Origin: Pogostemon cablin
Lineage: Eukaryota > Streptophyta > Magnoliopsida > Lamiales > Lamiaceae
DNA: 64,000 bases
Assembly (NCBI GenBank): GCA_023678885.1
Contig: CM042952.1
Span: 33,227,736 to 33,291,735, forward strand
Direction of reading: 5' to 3'
The notes under the pieces are model-generated. The model ran no database searches and was not told where the DNA came from. It saw nothing but the letters and a program-made list of their open reading frames with translations. A program made the translations under genes and the position numbers. Numbering within the stretch: position 1 is the first letter of the stretch; every line of letters starts with the position of its first letter. Shown here piece after piece: positions 44,490 to 57,974 of this stretch.

Positions 44490-46461
44490 ATGAAAATAAC
44501 AATGTTGGTGCGTGCTAACCTGCGCGTGCTGGTGCTGTTAATTTTGCTATGTGTTCTGCGGAGGAGTGAGGCCGTATGGCTGAATTTGCCGGCAACTGGT
44601 ACCAAGTGCGTTTCTGATGAAATTCACAACAACGTCGTCGTTTTGGCAGATTATGTGGTCATTTCCGATGATCATGTCCACCCCACCCCCACCATATCGG
44701 CCAAGGTTCACATATTTTTCGATGTTAAATTGAAAATTTTCACAATCTTGGTTTATGACTAGACGATGAGATAAAAGACTTGGTATTTGTTCTTATTAAC
44801 ATAGGCTTTAATGCCTTTCTCTCTGTTAAGATCAGGTTTTAATTGGAAGTAGAAATCAGGATTTAATAGCAGATAATAAAGGAAGTATATTTTGTTGCTG
44901 CATTAACAAGTATGCATGTAATAAGTGGGTGTTTTGGATGGTAATTTGTAATCAATCATCTACTAGGAAGCAAATTCAACGTAAGCATATATCTTAAGTT
45001 GTGGAGAAGATTATGTTATACTCCCTCTGTCCCAGATAAGTTAGCACTTTTTTTTTGGGACATATGTGGGCCCCATGAGAATAGATTAATTGTTTTTGTG
45101 TGGGTCTCATGTATTAAAAAGGAAATGTGTCAACTTTAGTGGGACAAACCAAAAAGGAAAGCGTGTCAACTTCCATGGGACGGAGGGAGTAGCATTTTTG
45201 TCAATCAGCTTCATAGGAATCCTATTCCAATTTGATTTTAGTAGTAGCTAAGTCCATTGTCTTAAATGTATTCACACAAAAAGATGGTTGCACTGGTTTC
45301 TTGCAGAATAGTGACTGGATGAATGAAAAGAAAAGGTGTGTATTTTTCGTTGTAAATCATTGCACTACCATGCCAAAAAACTGGAGTATAGTGTCATATT
45401 GCACTTGAGCAAGAAAAGAAGAAGGGTGTCCTGCGGCTTTGAATATTGTTAGGACTTGAAATGCTAATGTTCGTGTTACTCTTTCCAGTTTAATCACTTG
45501 TTTATGTGGACAATGTGAACTGTCTCTCTTGAATTAATTTACTGACTCCCAGTTGTGAGTGGAAGTGATGGAAGTTGTGGAATGTAGTTGTTTGGTATAT
45601 TTAATGGCTACTTCAAACCAGGTCATCATGAAAGCACATAAATGCTCTATCATGATTGTATGCTTCTGTTACAGGTGACTTCGCCTTACGGAAATACTCT
45701 ATATCACAAGGAAAATGTCACACATGGTCAAGTTGCATTTACATCTAGTGAAGCTGGAAGCTATCTAGCTTGTTTTTGGGTTGATGGCAATTATTCAAGT
45801 AGTGGCAGCTTAAGTATCAACATGGAGTGGAAGACAGGTATTGCAGCAAAAGATTGGGATTCAGTCGCAAGAAAAGACAAAATTGAGGTGAGAGTTCAAG
45901 GTTCACATGCACATGTTGTTTTATTCTTTTCTTGGAAATAAAATGACTGCCTATGCTAGTGTATTTTACTGGGTATATGTTCACTACTCACTCTCACACA
46001 ACCATCTCCATATGGGAGTGATGGATATATATCCAATGGAATGCACTGTGTATGATTCAGGGGATCTCAATTTAAGGTAAGTGATAAGGTCATTCATTTA
46101 AGAATCCATGTAACATCCGATTGAATGAGAATTTAAGCTAAATTTTGTATCTTTAGTAGGGTATCGAGCTTGAGTTAAGAAAACTTGAAGAAGCAGTGGA
46201 GGCAATCCATGAAAATCTTCTGTATCTTAAGAGCAGGTTCGATGTTGAATTCAGTGTTCTTCAACTTCTTGTTCTTAATCATCAAAGTTCAATTATTTGT
46301 ATGCTTGTGCTTGCAGAGAAGCTGAGTTGAGGAGTGTGAGCGAAACTACGAATTCTAGAGTTGCTCGGTACAGCATGATGTCACTGGGTGTCTGCATTTT
46401 GGTTTCATCTGCCCAAATATTGTACTTACAGAGCTATTTCCAAAAGAAAAAGCTTATTTAG
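44490..46461 (+). CDS. p24 family cargo receptor, delta type (emp24/GOLD domain)
   Basis: A type I membrane protein cycling between ER and Golgi in COPI/COPII vesicles, involved in cargo (including GPI-protein) transport. Four exons: 44490-44705, 45675-45887, 46160-46236, 46317-46461; 216 residues, the normal size. A signal peptide (LRVLVLLILLCVLRRSEA) is followed by the GOLD domain with the two conserved cysteines (TGTKCVSDEI and GSYLACFWVD) and an N-glycosylation sequon in DGNYSSSG. Next come a coiled coil (ELELRKLEEAVEAIHENL), a transmembrane helix (MMSLGVCILVSSAQILYL) and the cytosolic tail YFQKKKLI, whose dilysine KKLI is a COPI retrieval signal typical of plant p24-delta. The ATG at 44490 is the first good start. 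Intron 1 carries a MITE. Confidence 0.93.
45021..45189. mobile_element. Stowaway-type MITE in p24 intron 1
   Basis: A 169-bp element from CTCCCTCTGTCCCAGA to CATGGGACGGAGGGAG, flanked by TA (45019-45020, 45190-45191). It lies entirely inside the first intron. Confidence 0.88.
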
Positions 46462-46991
46462 TTGAAATGTGTTCAAGTTCATATATCTACAGTACTGTTT
46501 TTACCTTTTTCATCCAAGAGAATTTTGATATGAGAGTAGTAGCTTGTTTTCTGCTATTGTAAAATTTAATGAAAATTGTTAGTCACATTATTTTTGATTA
46601 ATCAGGAATTCATGTTTTACAATGTCGAATTAGGATTTGTTGGGTACTCAATTGCCTAATTTTCCCAAGTAAGTACTCACTTTAAAGTTCCATCATCAGA
46701 ATATATTTATCAAGAACATTTTTCTCATAATGAGAATGGCCCTAATGGGTGAAACCTCATACAGCTCAAGTTTAATCTTTATTTTTGCCACAACAGCAAC
46801 TAGTTATAATCAATACAAAACAACATTTTATACGTTCTGGAACTCGAAATACAGAGCGCCAAATACCTAAAAATGTCAGCTTTCACAAACAACATAGGTA
46901 AGAATATCAAGAATTTACCTTTCTCAAGAACAAAGGCAAATTATTCTGAAGGAAAAAGAAGCGATGAAGCACAGAGGAATAGAAAATTATT
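46462..46991. other. Tail-to-tail spacer of p24 and F-box genes
   Basis: The 3' untranslated regions of two convergent genes; no other feature seen. Confidence 0.55.
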
Positions 46992-48468
46992 CTATTCTAT
47001 TGTAACGATCTTGCGATGCATGAATCTAAACCTGCAAATGTCCTCAAAAAACTCATCAGCACTGCTGTGTCTGCTCTTCATCTGAAGAATCTTAATCGTC
47101 ATCTTCTTCAAGTTCTTTGCGTATCTTATCAATGAATCCAACGTACTCATCTTCTGTTCAGCGTTTAGTGGCGATCTTACTGTGACAACCACCTTCTCAA
47201 GGCAGGGAATTTGAAACCCCATATCAACCTACAATGTGAGAAAACATTTCTTCATTAAAACATTGATTTCTCAATCAGCAACATGTAGCTGCTAATAAGG
47301 TTCAATTCACTCAATGAATGAGGACTCGCATTTTTCAGGCTGTTCTTTTGACAAATAGCAGCAAACATAGCGCCATGAATGTCAAAGGTTTGCAACTTGG
47401 GGTGCCTGTTAAAGAAGTCGACAAAATCTATCTCTGGAAAGGGTAGAAGGCTCTCAGCATCACCAGTGAATTCGATTTTCATATAGAGATGCTTAACCTC
47501 ACTGGCCATTTGAAGCAATGCGCTAATAGCATCCCAGCACCACTGAACTCCTCGAATAGACAATGTTTCCAATGCCACAAGTTTTCCAAAATCCACCACG
47601 TAAACTCGCCCTATTAAAGAGGCAAGGTTACAAGATCAGTAAAAGCAGAAATCTATGCATAACAGAAAACAAGTTATGGCAAACAAGAACCAGATTTAGA
47701 CTACATAGAGACAAGAATAAAGTTACCTGAATTATTGGCAACTGAGAGATGTTTCAAGTATTGAGTCTCATGAACCTTGATAAAACTACAACCTTGCACT
47801 TCAAGAGATTCAAGTTTTGACGAATGGACTGCAAGTGAGCAGTTTCCAACTCCAAAAAAATCCAGCTTGCATTGCTCAAGATGAGGATTGTGTATTGAAA
47901 TGGACCTGAGCCCTTCACAGCCGAGAAGCAAAAGGTGAGTCAAATTAGGACAAGCACGGAGGGAGTCAAAAAGGGCGTGGTCCTCCAATCTAGCTCCAAC
48001 AATTTCAAGATTTTTGAGCCTATGAAAAACATCCCATTTTGGAGAATAAATCATCAGCACACCCCAAAGTTTAAGCGACTCCAAATTCCAAGCAGCTCTT
48101 ATGCAATCCAACTTTGTGGGGATTTCAGTGTAAGTGTCATGCTCAGTTATGTTATCCAAACGGAGCTCAAGATTCTTCAGTGAAGAACCTGCCATGGATA
48201 GCCATGAAGCAAGACCATGACTCGAAAATGGGCAATATACAACAAGCTCCTCTAGTTTAACAATTGAAGACACCATTCGCATCACAACAGCGTCAGGGGT
48301 ATCTCCGTTGGTAAGATTGTCAAAAATATTTCTAGAAAAAAATAATCTCCTCAAATAAGGCATTGAATCCTTCCATCTCTTGGAAACAGAATTGCAAGAT
48401 GCCACATCCCTGGCATTACTCATTAGGGACAAAATGTATTGAACTATAGCATCAGGAAGAGACTCCAT
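46992..48468 (-). CDS. F-box/LRR protein, At1g10780-like
   Basis: A predicted substrate receptor of an SCF ubiquitin ligase. Exons 48468-47727, 47610-47330, 47228-46992; 419 residues. The N-terminal F-box (MESLPDAIVQYILSLMSN, then CNSVSKRWKDSM) is followed by irregular leucine-rich segments (LKNLELRLDN, LRACPNLTHLLLLGC, LESLEVQGCSF) and the family block LSIRGVQWCWDAISALL and FDIHGAMFAAICQKNSL. The end contains VRSPLNAEQKMSTL, also conserved in the Arabidopsis relative. Joining exon 2 to exon 3 in frame, with no residue gained or lost, requires a GC donor (AAT|GCGAGT) rather than GT. The codon upstream of the ATG is preceded by TTGACTCAG, so a 5' leader intron with a GTAAGT donor near 48838 is likely. 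The target of this F-box is unknown. Confidence 0.88.
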
Positions 48469-49660
48469 TGCTCCCTGAGTCAAATAATCAAACACATGGC
48501 GCTCAGTACGAAAACCAGAAAAAAATAGAAGGTAAACAATATGATTCTAAAGTGTTCAGTGCGGAAAAACCATTATCAAATACGCTCATTTGCTTCACTC
48601 CAAACTTTCTTCACATCTCAATAAATCCAATTGAACACATAAAATCCAAAGGTAAAAATAGCAGATTTAGCTGGATCTAAGCAATTAAGAAACTGAAATG
48701 GGGATAATTAACCTAATTGTAATTGTCAATTTCGGAATTTTAAGGTTGAAGAACTGTAGAACTAGACAAAATCGTCCAGATACCGTAAATCTAACCATGC
48801 CCATAAAAAATAAAAGACGAAGGAAGAAGCTGACTTACAAGAAAGATTAATGGAGCTCAAATTTCTGGGATCTGCTCGTGAAGGAACGCTGAGGGGTTAT
48901 TTCAAGATTCCAATCTCGAACCTTCACTCACACATGGTGGCTTGAGTGAAGGAAATGATGCGCGGGTATAGAAGTAGACCCTGAAAGGGGGGGCTTTTCA
49001 AATTTGAAAACACATGGTGGGCGGGTGGAGAATGGGGGGATTAAAAAGCAGTGAAAGCTGAAACAGGTAATATTAAAACCCGCCTACATTTCGAAAATAT
49101 TTGACCGTTTAGCAGCTGCCCCTCTACCCTCAAACTTCAAATTTTCTAACTACATTTTTCATTTTGTCTCATAAAAGTAAACAAAATACGTGGATTTCTA
49201 TCAGAGGGAGGAAGTATCATTTTTTTTTTGGAAGGAAATGACAAAATATTTACGTAACCTTGATGGACTCATTCGAGGTTGTTAGTGGGAGAAATGAGAT
49301 TTTCTCAGTTTCATTTCTGTGACCAGATTTCTTGAAATTTTCTAATTTAATTAAAATATATATTTCACCTGAGTATAGCATTTATATAAAACCAACATAA
49401 TCAGCTGGAAGTATACAGCAGGAATGGATGATTACATTACAGCCTAACAGTGAAGCTAATTCCGAAACTGTTAGAAAGATTTTTTTCTACTCTTCAACAA
49501 CATGCGATCACAACAGCACCTCTTTCATGTCTTCTGTTGTTGGCAACTTGATGATTGATTATTACTAGCACTCACCCTATAATCAAATCAACTTTGATAC
49601 AGAATGTAAGAACTATAAATTCTACCCAAAAAGAGATCAAGAATTCAATTTACAGTCGTG
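48469..49660. other. F-box promoter and leader, DUF639 3' region
   Basis: Probably the leader and a leader intron (about 48473-48838) of the F-box gene, its promoter, then the 3' untranslated region of the DUF639 gene. No other coding sign. Confidence 0.45.
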
Positions 49661-52600
49661 TTAAGTTCTTTGTGGTTTTACTTTATCAACTTCTTTCTTC
49701 TGGACATCTCCAGAGTCATCCTCGAATGGCAACACAACAACGGGAGCTGCGGGTACAGCGTCCCACCGTTCTTTAAGAAAGTTCATGAAAGCCACCACCA
49801 ATTGCCTCCGGAAGGCAAGCTCCTTCGTGAAGAGATCAAATATTACGAATGCAAGAATGTATTTGAATGGAACAAGAAGAAGAATGGTTGAACCGAACAG
49901 TAGAGCCAAGGCAACCTCCATTGTTACCTGGAAAAGTTTACAGACAAACTCCGTCAAATGCCCCCCAGAGAACGAATTACTATATCTGATATCATGAGTG
50001 CCAATCCTCGAATGTACTTCCTTATCAAATTCATGTCGCAATTCCAAGGAGTTAGAGAGAGAGAGAGAGTACCTGAGGGTGTCCTGCTAAAATGATTGAG
50101 CGAATCTTAAGCAGTATAATGTTCATATTCTGCAGAGACTTCTCCACTTCACGCATGGCTTCCTTAAGAGCAATAATTTTCTGTATTGTATTTGATGGAG
50201 GTTGATCGTATATTGTAACTTTTCCAAAAAATCTTCCAAGACGACCTTGCTCTTTCAGACCCTTCAGTACTAGCATCCCAGCAGCCAAGATCATCATAGT
50301 TACCGGGAATGTATAAGATAACAAGTTTCTGATACGAAGCCATACAAGATATTGTTTGAGTTTTAATTGATTATTAGAGAAGTAAAAAAGAAATATTGAG
50401 TCTCAAGCAATCAACAGCCATACATGAAAAGACGCAGACCAAAATCAACTATGGACCAAAAAATCATGCTTCAAATAGTTCAAAAAGATGGAGAAGTGCA
50501 CACATAACTTCATCTCATGATATTGACATACTCTGTAAAGTTTATCACTGAACTGGCTTTCACTGACTTAATATCCAGAGTGGAAAAAGATATTCTATCG
50601 ACTTAAATGGAAGAGACCAAAGATTACCTGAAGATAAGGGTATATACAAGTCCGAGAAAAGACGCTGTTACAAGGGGATCTTCCCAGCACCTTAATCTTT
50701 CGAAATTCCTGGCAGTGACAGTTAAAGGAAGTACAAGTTCCTGGAGAGGCATGGGAAAAAGTATTAAACTATTATATTACAGAGAATACAAAGAATAGAA
50801 GAAATCAGGGGGTAGTACAGAAAAAGTCATAGAGTCACTAGTCGATAAATTTGATTACAATTATCATCAGACATATACTTGATGCTACACTTGAGGAAGG
50901 AAAAAAAGGGTAAGGGTGAATGGCACTGGAACAACTAAGAAATAAATATTAGTCAGTTCAAACGCACCATAAGATGGAATAGTTAATTCTAACCTTCAAA
51001 AGGTCAATATTACTGGGAATTCCTTCAATCATCGCAGCATCAATAGTGGCTTGTGTTTTCTCAGCTACCTTGGACTTATCTCTGCATGTCATTGATGCTT
51101 TTTCCACCAAAGACATGTCAGCCACAACAAGGTTTTTACTAAGTACAACTCCCTGTCTCACCATTGTGTTCTTCCAAAAAGCCAGAGAAGCACTAGAACT
51201 CCAAGATGGTGATTTCATCCATTTCCGCAAGTAGACGCTCCCATCTACATCAAAAACATGATTGCTACTTTCAGGGAGCTCACCAATAGGTCTCATATGT
51301 GCCTCTGGTTTACCGTTACCCTCTGATAATTTCTTAATAATGGGTCCACCCCAAAAATTAACAGCAAGAGTTTGAAGAACAACCTCCCCATATGGAACGT
51401 TTTGTAAATATGAAAACTGAACCAGCTTAGTAGGCTCATCGAATGTCTTCTTCATAAACTGAAGAGCCTGGAGTCTAGCGATAGCATTTACAGCATGAGT
51501 AACCGCCTTATCCTTCCCTTTCTGAGCACCATATACATCATATATTGATTGATCACCCTCCTTGGGTCCATACTCACGTATAAATTTGTACAAGGCAATA
51601 ACTTCACTAATGAATGCATACCAGACATCCCTTCTCATTTCGCCTCCCAAGTCAACAAACTCAAGCACCAATGAAGCAGAACTGCATCAACATTTTGCAC
51701 TCACTGGCATTATTGATACCCTAAAGAAGTACACAATGCTATATAACTGAATTTGATGCAAACTAGAAAATTTATAAGAGAATCTTTCATTACAATCATT
51801 ACAAATATAAATAATCTACAGACTGTTAATATCAGTGGCAGGGTATGACAGAACCTTTTGATGTTGAAATTTTTTTAATGCATTCAGTTATTTATCCCAC
51901 TGCATTTGTAAAAAGAATGTTTGAAGCGAGTTTCCAATGAATGAAGAAAAGAAAATCAGACAAAGGATAGAAATTTGTTACATTATCAGGAAAATGCATC
52001 GTCCTTCTAAATTAGATGAAGGGGGGCAACTAAGTTGAGGAATTGGTCACAATTGTTCAGAGCTTGCATGATTAATCATCTAATTGATCAGAGCCAAAGA
52101 AATTGAAATTGGGAAAATATATTAACTCCAACTAATAGTATATCTGAGGGGAAAAAAAACTAAGGAAGACATCAAACAACTATAAGCAAAGAGGGATGGA
52201 GAAGCTTACTCACTCCGGACCAGACGTGACAGATATAGCAGAGTCAAAGAGATTTGATCCTAAAGGTCCCACCCTTGCCTTCTCTACTCTTGAATCATTA
52301 CGAGTAAGATCCAGCCTTACGGCATCTTTCTCTCCCACCAAGCCAACTGCCTGAGAATTACTATAAGTTAAACATCATAATAATACAAGGATAGACTTAT
52401 ACACTTTTTTTACATGTGAGCTAATATATCTTTCAACTCTTGGTTGTTGGGTGACATTATCACATAGATATGAGTTGAATTGAGGAAATCAAGTACCTCA
52501 AAGTAAAGTGCCTTGTCAGTCATTGTGACCTTCCCAGGCCATGCCATGTTTTTTTCCCATTTTATTACAGGCTGCTTTTGGCTAGAACCAAGGCAGAGGA

Positions 52601-55452
52601 TTTTTTCCTTGGAGAAATTGGGAAAATCCTGAAATTGATATGATTTTTGTCCTTCGTGCACTCTACAGTTCAAGAGAAAAGACAAGCTAAAGTGTTAATT
52701 CAGGGAAATTGTTCTGGGTCCAAATATTAGAATCTTTTTTTGCAAGAAAAACAGAGACCTATGCACAGAAGAATGATAAGTGTATTAGAGCATCAGCATT
52801 TGGTAAAACATTCTGTACTACGTGAATACTATTTCAGATGATTGTATGAGGAAATTAACTGGCTATTAAAAAAAAATCTTTGAAATAAATGTTTACGTAA
52901 ATATATCCACTCACTTTCATGGCAAGTCACAAGCCCAAATAAAGAACCGTTAACGCTATGTTAGTGATAAAACACTGCAAGAAATATGTGATCTTTGGTG
53001 TCAGGACTGTGACAGCTAATCAACTGTCATGTTGCAACTCTTTATACATTGATATTTGTATCTATACGAAAAAGAAAAGAAACTCACTTGAGAAGTTCAT
53101 TAATATATGTTGACCATATGCTAAAAGATATGCCCTTTTCATCAGCAGCAAGAGCTTTGAAAAGATTATGTACAGTGGGACTATCAGCCACACCAGAAAC
53201 AGCAGGAGCTATGCGAACGAATGCCTCTTCTCCCACAAGCTTCATCTTCATGTTCAACAAAAAAATTATTTCAGTAATGACATTCTTGATTCGAGATTCT
53301 ACATACTTGATAACAAAAAATAGTGTCATATTTCAGCCAGGTATAGGAGAATTTATTGAACCATAAAATTTATTTAATTAATTTTTCTCAGATTTCAAGC
53401 AGCACTTCCACATGATAATTTTCCTGGTCTGCCTTCTGTGTGAAAATAATGAAATTAAACATAAAAAAAAAAAACCGATCATATATACGAATGCAGATAA
53501 AACGACAATATAAGAAAATTTAAGTAAATAGGCCATACCTTAAGAGAGTTTTTTGGGAGCAATTTATCCCTGAAATCCATTCCTTTTCTGTAAGGATTCT
53601 CCCATGCAAGCATTGTTATATAAACTAGTTTCTGAAATGCAGGTTCCTGGTAATCAAATGCCAAACCAGTCATCAGTAAATACCAAAAGCTAAACTACAT
53701 CCAAGCTAAAGTAATCAATCGTACTTCAACTACAGTTTCTTTCATATAATTCTAGTTTAGACAAACATGATAGAAAATCTTGATTACCAGTTTGCTAACT
53801 TCTGAACTTTGTAAAAATACTTATATCCATGTTCCAAACAGAAAATTAAATCAGCAATGAGATATAGTAACTGGATGTGAATTAGACCAAAAACATCGTT
53901 CAAGTAACTACACAAACCTTGAGGCCTGGATGAACTTCAGCTTTGTTCCTTGACAAAAACCTGAAGCAGCAATACTCCACCAAATTGCGTGGATCATTAT
54001 AAACCGATTCAGGAACAAGTGCTTTAAATATTTTCTGCATTTTCTTGCCTGTCAAACCGTTCATCCTGAATATCTTCGACGTGGGAAAAGTCAAAAATTA
54101 ATTCTTTATAGCTGGCAAGATAGGTTGAAAACTAATTCCTTTTAAGTTGAGTGATATATTTATACGACTAATCCATAGGAACTCTGCATTTTCTCCTACC
54201 TGACGAAAGCTGTGAAAATAATTATTATGTAAAAAAAAAAGAACCCTCACACACATTTGACTTTACCGGCTGAATTGCTCAATGGAAATAATAGCAGCTT
54301 CAGAGAGGACTCCTTCAGGGGTTCTAGAATCAAGAGTCAGTTCAATATTCAATATTTTCTCAATATCTTCGTCGTCATTCTGAATGCTAGGCCTTCTATC
54401 ATTAACAGATTTTACTAGCGGAGAAGTTACTTCATTGAAAAAATTTTGAGTCTTCGACAGCCACTGGTTTACTGATTCTTGCACCATATCTGTCAATAGA
54501 ATAGAATTGTAACTTGGGGTCCAACATATTGACAGCACAATCATTTTGTTCTAGCAATTTAATAAGACTGACAAAAAGAAATTTCTTCTTTCCAAATCAT
54601 CCCAACTAAAAACATGTGTGCTGCATTTAAATCTAGGCTCTGAAAAAATGTTTGAAGAACAAAGTTATGGAAAATGACCATGTACCCTACCACAGAGACA
54701 GACCAAAATCTTAACACTCAAGCATACGTGCAGTAATAGTTGCTCAAAACTCTTGAAAAGCTCAAAATACTGACTACAGGGATGAAACAGACATCAGAGG
54801 TCTGAGCTATTGCTTTGTGGAAGCTGTAACATAAATCACACATCGTCAATTATATACGATTCAAATTATGATTTCACAAGAATTACACAGGCTAAGCATA
54901 AGAATTTAAACTACTTCATTTCCTTTATCTTACAATATTTTGAAATCATATTAAGTTTTACGTGTTTGTGCTTCCACATCGATATTCACTTTTCACAGTT
55001 AATAAACTGATCAGAAATGTAATGAATGACGCCAGAGGAGAATTTTGGCTTGCTTCAACATATTATCAACACACAAGAAATCTTAACAAGCCAGAGCCTG
55101 TACAATACGTAATCACTCTGAAATAACCTAAAAACAATTGAAAAGTTAATTTCAGTGCTCCAGAATACACAAATTAAAAGCGCAATACGAGAGAGAGCGA
55201 GTATTTTATGAACTCACTAGCATCAATGTCGTTAAGCTTCCAATTCTTGTCACCAAGAGACTGCGCCATTAACTTAAACCCAAACTTGTTATCTGGGGCA
55301 GAAGATGAGGACGAAGAATTGGGAGAATCTGAAACACCGTTCTTTTCACATGAAAGAATCTTGAGAGAGTGCTTCCGCTTGTGGTGTGGAATTGCAGAAG
55401 GTTTTAGGGAGGGCTTTAAGTGTGATGTTTCAACAGGGAACCTCAATAGCAT
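49661..55452 (-). CDS. DUF639 protein, probably plastid-located
   Basis: A plant protein of the DUF639 family (like At1g71240), biochemical role unknown. Eleven exons: 55452-55218, 54489-54267, 54065-53918, 53646-53539, 53239-53088, 52662-52497, 52350-52214, 51681-50994, 50740-50628, 50328-50073, 49927-49661; every phase closes, giving 830 residues. The first 50 residues are Ser/Lys/His-rich with few acids (MLLRFPVETSHLKPSLKPS), compatible with a plastid transit peptide, then a Ser run. The DUF639 core includes MNGLTGKKMQKIFKALVPES, EPAFQKLVYITMLAWENPY, WPGKVTMTDKALYFE and LVLEFVDLGGEMRRDVWYAF. At least three hydrophobic helices sit near the C-terminus (LLSYTFPVTMMILAAGML, MEVALALLFGSTILLLVPF), so it is probably a membrane protein. 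A degenerate repeat lies just upstream of the start. Confidence 0.88.
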
Positions 55453-55482
55453 CTTTTACAACTTAAGTTTTTGTGTCAGTTT

Positions 55483-55755
55483 TTCAAGATTCAAGAATCC
55501 ATGATTTCAAGCCTGTAGAAAAAGAAGAACAATCGGAAACAGGGTTCAAGATTCAAGAATCCATGATTTCAAGGAAAGAAAAACAACCGGAGCCAGGTTT
55601 CAAGAATCAAGAATCCAAGATTTCAAGAAAAGAAAAATAATCGATCCTGGTTACAAGATTCTGATTTCAAGAAAAGAAACACAATCAATTTCTGGTTTCA
55701 GGATTCAAGAAAAGCAAAACAATCGGTTCCAGTTTCAAGATTTCATCTTAGATAT
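55483..55755. repeat. Degenerate tandem repeat upstream of DUF639
   Basis: About five units built on TTCAAGATTCAAGAATCC, GATTTCAAG, AAAGAAAAACAATCG and a CAGG/CTGG end. Unit length falls from about 57 to 37 bases away from the gene. The array begins 31 bases upstream of the ATG, within the likely 5' leader. Confidence 0.7.
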
Positions 55756-56360
55756 CAAGATCACAGAGATGTAGATAGACACGCAACTCTAACAGTAGAA
55801 GAGAAGGAAAGTCTTAGATAGAACAGCCGCTGAGCTTGGGAGATAGTAATAGACAAAGGGGTCTTTCCAGAATTAATGTTTTCTTTCTTCTTCTTTTTTT
55901 TTTTCTTTTGTCTTTTTCTGAGAGCTGAATGAAATTGGTAATTGGTTTAAATAACTATCAACTGGGGGCAATTTCGTCCGACCTTGGAATTTTTATTTAT
56001 TTATTTTTCTGGAGCGGAAATTTAGGGTTGTCAATTTTACCCACTAGATCGGGTTACCCAGCGGGTACTTGGGTGATCGGGTAAGGATAGGGTAGGCAAA
56101 ATCGGGTAATACCCGCGCCCAAAAAAAATCAGTGGGTGAGTATAGGGTACGGATTATCCTTTTATACCAGCGTACCCGACCCGCTTACCCATTTAAATAT
56201 TTATTTATTTATATATATATATATATATAATATTACTAATTTAATATTAATATTAATATAATTTCTTTAAACATTACCATTACCACTGCTACTACCTACA
56301 ATCCAACCCGTAACCCCTACCCCTACAGGTTACAGCCCAATCAAATACCCAACATTAATA

Positions 56361-56651
56361 CTCCCACCGTCCCGGGTATTTTTACCCATTTGTACGGGCA
56401 CGGAGATTAAGACGTTTTATTTTTTTAATATATAATGTAAGAGAAAGTATGGATAAATTAGTAATTTAAAAAGAAAAAGTGAATAAAGTTATTGGGAATA
56501 ATGAATAAAGTGTAAAAAAGTAATTAAAGTTGTTGGGATTGTAAAAAGTATGTAATAAAATATTATGTATTTTTACCAAAAATGGAATGGGAAAAAATAC
56601 GTGGGACACCCCAAAATAAAAAGTGGGTAAAAATACGTGGGACGAATGAAG
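56361..56651. mobile_element. Stowaway-type MITE (intact copy of the family at 21014)
   Basis: A 291-bp element from CTCCCACCGTCCCGGG to GGGACGAATGAAG, flanked by TA (56359-56360, 56652-56653). It lies inside the hAT-like element. In reverse orientation it matches the split element at 21014-21553 and shows that element's uninterrupted form. Confidence 0.88.
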
Positions 56652-57082
56652 TATTAATTTCTTTAAACATTATGTTACAAAGTTACACTGTACCCATAAC
56701 CCATTTCATATCCTGATATCCAGAGGACCAAAATCAAAATTTAGAATTAGGGGTTCGGGCTTCTCAAGTCTCTCACAGTCTCTCTCCGTCTCTCGCAGCC
56801 AGCGGCCTCGCCGTCTCGCAAGTCGCACCCGGCACCTCTCTCTCTATTCCCTCACACGAATGCACGATTGCTTGCGGGTCGGGTAGGGTTGGCCCGGTTT
56901 AGTTGCTGCGGGTATCCATATTTTACTCGTGTTATATATCCGTCCATTATTTATTGCGGGTATCCGTATACCCGCGGGTAATCCATTTATCCGGTAGATA
57001 AACCTGTATCCTACCCGATGCTGAAATTGAGGGTAATAGGGTAGGGTATGTATAGGGTAATTGGATAGCGGGTAGTAGGTGG

Positions 57083-57911
57083 TGTAGGCACTTGAATTTT
57101 ATTGCCTATTAAAGGAAAATATGTGGTAATTTAATGCAATAATTATTAATTATTTATTTATTATGGAATTCAAATAAATAAGTTCCTAAAATAAATGAGT
57201 AAATAATTGATAATTAGACTAAATTCAGTCAAATAAGTCTGACTTAGAGCCTAAGCAAGTGAAAGGCCCAAATCCGCATAATTAGATCAAAACAGTCCTG
57301 GGCCAATCAGATTGCGAGTTATTTATGGGGCTTCCTTTCCATTCACCTATATAAGGAGCCCCCTTCTAATCATTCCAGACACACATTCAAAGACCTGAAG
57401 ATACAAACGCTCTGAAGAGATTGAAACACGAGCAACGCTCCTCAAGATCTTCAAGCATCTTCAAGTCAAGAACGACATACGATTTGGGATCAAGGTGCTA
57501 AGCCCCCTAAATCAAGCGTTCTTCATACACTAAGTTCTTAGGCATTATTCGCGCCAAGAATAGCATACGATCTGGGATTAAGGTGCTAAACCCCCTAGAT
57601 CGAGTGTTTGTCACATCAAACACGTTTAATCCAAATAAAGGCTCAACGTCTTTGGATTAACGTTATAAGGTCTCAAATCCGAGTTTGAACAAGCTTCAAC
57701 TGATGATCCGACTCAACACACACAGTCAGCGCAGTCAACGCGATCAGCGCGGTCAACACAACCAGTTAAAGTCAAAGTCCAAATTGGTTCGAGAGAAGAA
57801 TCAGAGGATAGATAGAGATTGTTTCCTAAATTCTCAAGTTTAATCCGTCTATATTATTATTGTAATTCTCTTGTATTTATTTTATTATAAATATATAAAT
57901 TTGTTGTTACA
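57083..57911 (+). repeat. 5' LTR
   Basis: 829 bp, TGTAGGCACTTG...TTGTTGTTACA. A CCAAT sequence (57302-57306) and TATATAAGG (57348-57356) form a plausible promoter. The second LTR is highly similar, with scattered substitutions and a few small gaps. Confidence 0.92.
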
Positions 57912-57974
57912 AATTTTGACACGCCTAGTGGGACCGTTTCTACCTCTCATCTCTTCTCTCTACAAGCACAAATA

